A DNA stretch of 6,679 nt, from contig CAMCJY010000112.1 of NCBI GenBank assembly GCA_945875225.1, positions 1-6,679 of the forward strand. The letters run 5' to 3'. Positions 5,982 to 6,679 of this stretch are shown here, piece by piece (position 1 is the stretch's first letter; the number at the start of each line of letters is the position of its first letter). Made by a program: the position numbers and the translations under genes. Source of the stretch: Comamonas sp. lk. GTDB taxonomy: Bacteria; Pseudomonadota; Gammaproteobacteria; Burkholderiales; Burkholderiaceae_C. The notes below the pieces were generated by a model that saw only the letters and a list, made by a program, of their open reading frames with translations, searched no databases and was not told the origin of the DNA.

Positions 5982-6679
5982 ATGAGCAATATTCCTGATC
6001 CCATCCTCCAAGGTCTGCAACGCGGCTGGAAAGTCTTGGGCGGCAAACACGGCGCGGTACCGGCCAGCCTGAGCTGCGACGTCGCCATCATCGGCTCAGG
6101 CGCAGGTGCGGGTATTACCGCCGAGTTGCTGACCAAAGCCGGCCTGTCGGTCATCGTCATCGAAGAAGGCCAACTCAAAACCAGCACCGACTTCAAGCAG
6201 CGCGAACCCGAGGCCTATGCCTCGCTGTACCAGGAATCGGCCGGGCGCAAAACCAAGGACAAAGGCATCACCATTTTGCAAGGCCGCAGCGTCGGCGGTA
6301 CCACCACCGTCAACTGGACGAGCTCTTTCCGCACCCCCTCTGATACCCTGAACTTCTGGCGCGACAAATTCGCCCTGCCCGACTACACACCCGAGGCGCT
6401 GGAGCCCTACTTCGCCCAGGCCGAAGCCCGCTTAAACATCGGCCCCTGGACGGTGGCGCCCAACGAAAATAATGAACTATTGCGCCGGGGTGCAGAGAAA
6501 CTAGGCATCAAAGCCGAGGTGATGCAGCGCAATGTGAAGGGCTGCTACAACCTGGGCTCTTGCGGCATGGGTTGCCCCACCAACGCCAAGCAGTCGATGC
6601 TGGTGACCACCATCCCCTACGCGCTGGACCATGGCGCCACGCTCTTGGTGGAAACACGCGTCGAACGCATGACGATCGA
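5982..6679 (+). CDS. GMC family FAD-dependent oxidoreductase, N-terminal part (cut by right edge)
   Basis: 232 codons of a glucose-methanol-choline family flavoenzyme, which oxidises alcohol groups of sugars, sterols or other alcohols. The reading frame runs open off the right edge. The FAD dinucleotide-binding fold is clear: 'CDVAIIGSGAGAGITAELL' (32-50) with a GxGxxG core, ending in 'VIVIEEG' (57-63). The GMC signature follows at 'GRSVGGTTTVNWTSSFRTP' (101-119). Near residue 188 comes 'GCYNLGSCGMGCPTNAK' (187-203), a C188-x5-C194-x3-C198 motif. No signal peptide is present: the N-terminus ('MSNIPDPILQGLQRGWK') is polar, so export, if any, would need a partner, and the Tat protein encoded just upstream is the obvious one. 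The catalytic C-terminal His/Asn region lies off the window. The substrate is unknown. The start at ATG 5982 is supported by N-terminal fit, not by a ribosome site. Confidence 0.9.
   Translation, partial: MSNIPDPILQGLQRGWKVLGGKHGAVPASLSCDVAIIGSGAGAGITAELLTKAGLSVIVIEEGQLKTSTDFKQREPEAYASLYQESAGRKTKDKGITILQGRSVGGTTTVNWTSSFRTPSDTLNFWRDKFALPDYTPEALEPYFAQAEARLNIGPWTVAPNENNELLRRGAEKLGIKAEVMQRNVKGCYNLGSCGMGCPTNAKQSMLVTTIPYALDHGATLLVETRVERMTI

Overview
The window looks like chromosomal DNA from a betaproteobacterium, most likely of the order Burkholderiales and probably the family Comamonadaceae. This is inferred from gene content, protein style and GC-rich codon use; there is no rRNA or other marker here. 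Gene density is high: eight genes, two of them cut by the window edges, and no gene-free stretch longer than about 185 bases. I see no tRNA, rRNA, insertion sequence, prophage or CRISPR array.

Layout, left to right. (1) Minus strand: the N-terminal part of the tyrosine recombinase gene xerD, cut by the left edge, preceded on the same strand by a periplasmic tripartite tricarboxylate transporter (Bug-type) receptor. (2) A 184-bp divergent intergenic region with two short inverted repeats. (3) Plus strand: an AEC-family (auxin efflux carrier-like) membrane permease. It is convergent with queG on the minus strand, the stop codons being 10 bp apart. (4) queG (epoxyqueuosine reductase) is divergent from tsaE (tRNA t6A ATPase), with predicted GTG start codons only 3 bp apart. 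(5) tsaE overlaps amiC (AMIN-domain N-acetylmuramoyl-L-alanine amidase) by 4 bp. (6) Plus strand: a small Tat-signal protein of gluconate 2-dehydrogenase subunit 3 type, then a GMC-family FAD oxidoreductase cut by the right edge.

Functional themes. queG and tsaE both serve tRNA modification, and with amiC they form a compact version of the enterobacterial queG-nnr-tsaE-amiB neighbourhood, without nnr. The Bug receptor and the AEC permease are two unrelated transport proteins around a shared divergent region. The last two genes form the most interesting unit. The small protein carries the Tat signal, and the GMC flavoprotein has no signal peptide of its own but has a CX5CX3C cysteine motif. 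Together they look like the gamma and alpha subunits of a periplasmic, possibly cytochrome-linked, flavin/iron-sulfur dehydrogenase of unknown substrate. A cytochrome c subunit gene would be expected just beyond the right edge.

I did not find a clearly unprecedented system. The best candidates for follow-up are the Tat/GMC pair and the extremely tight queG/tsaE divergent start region.
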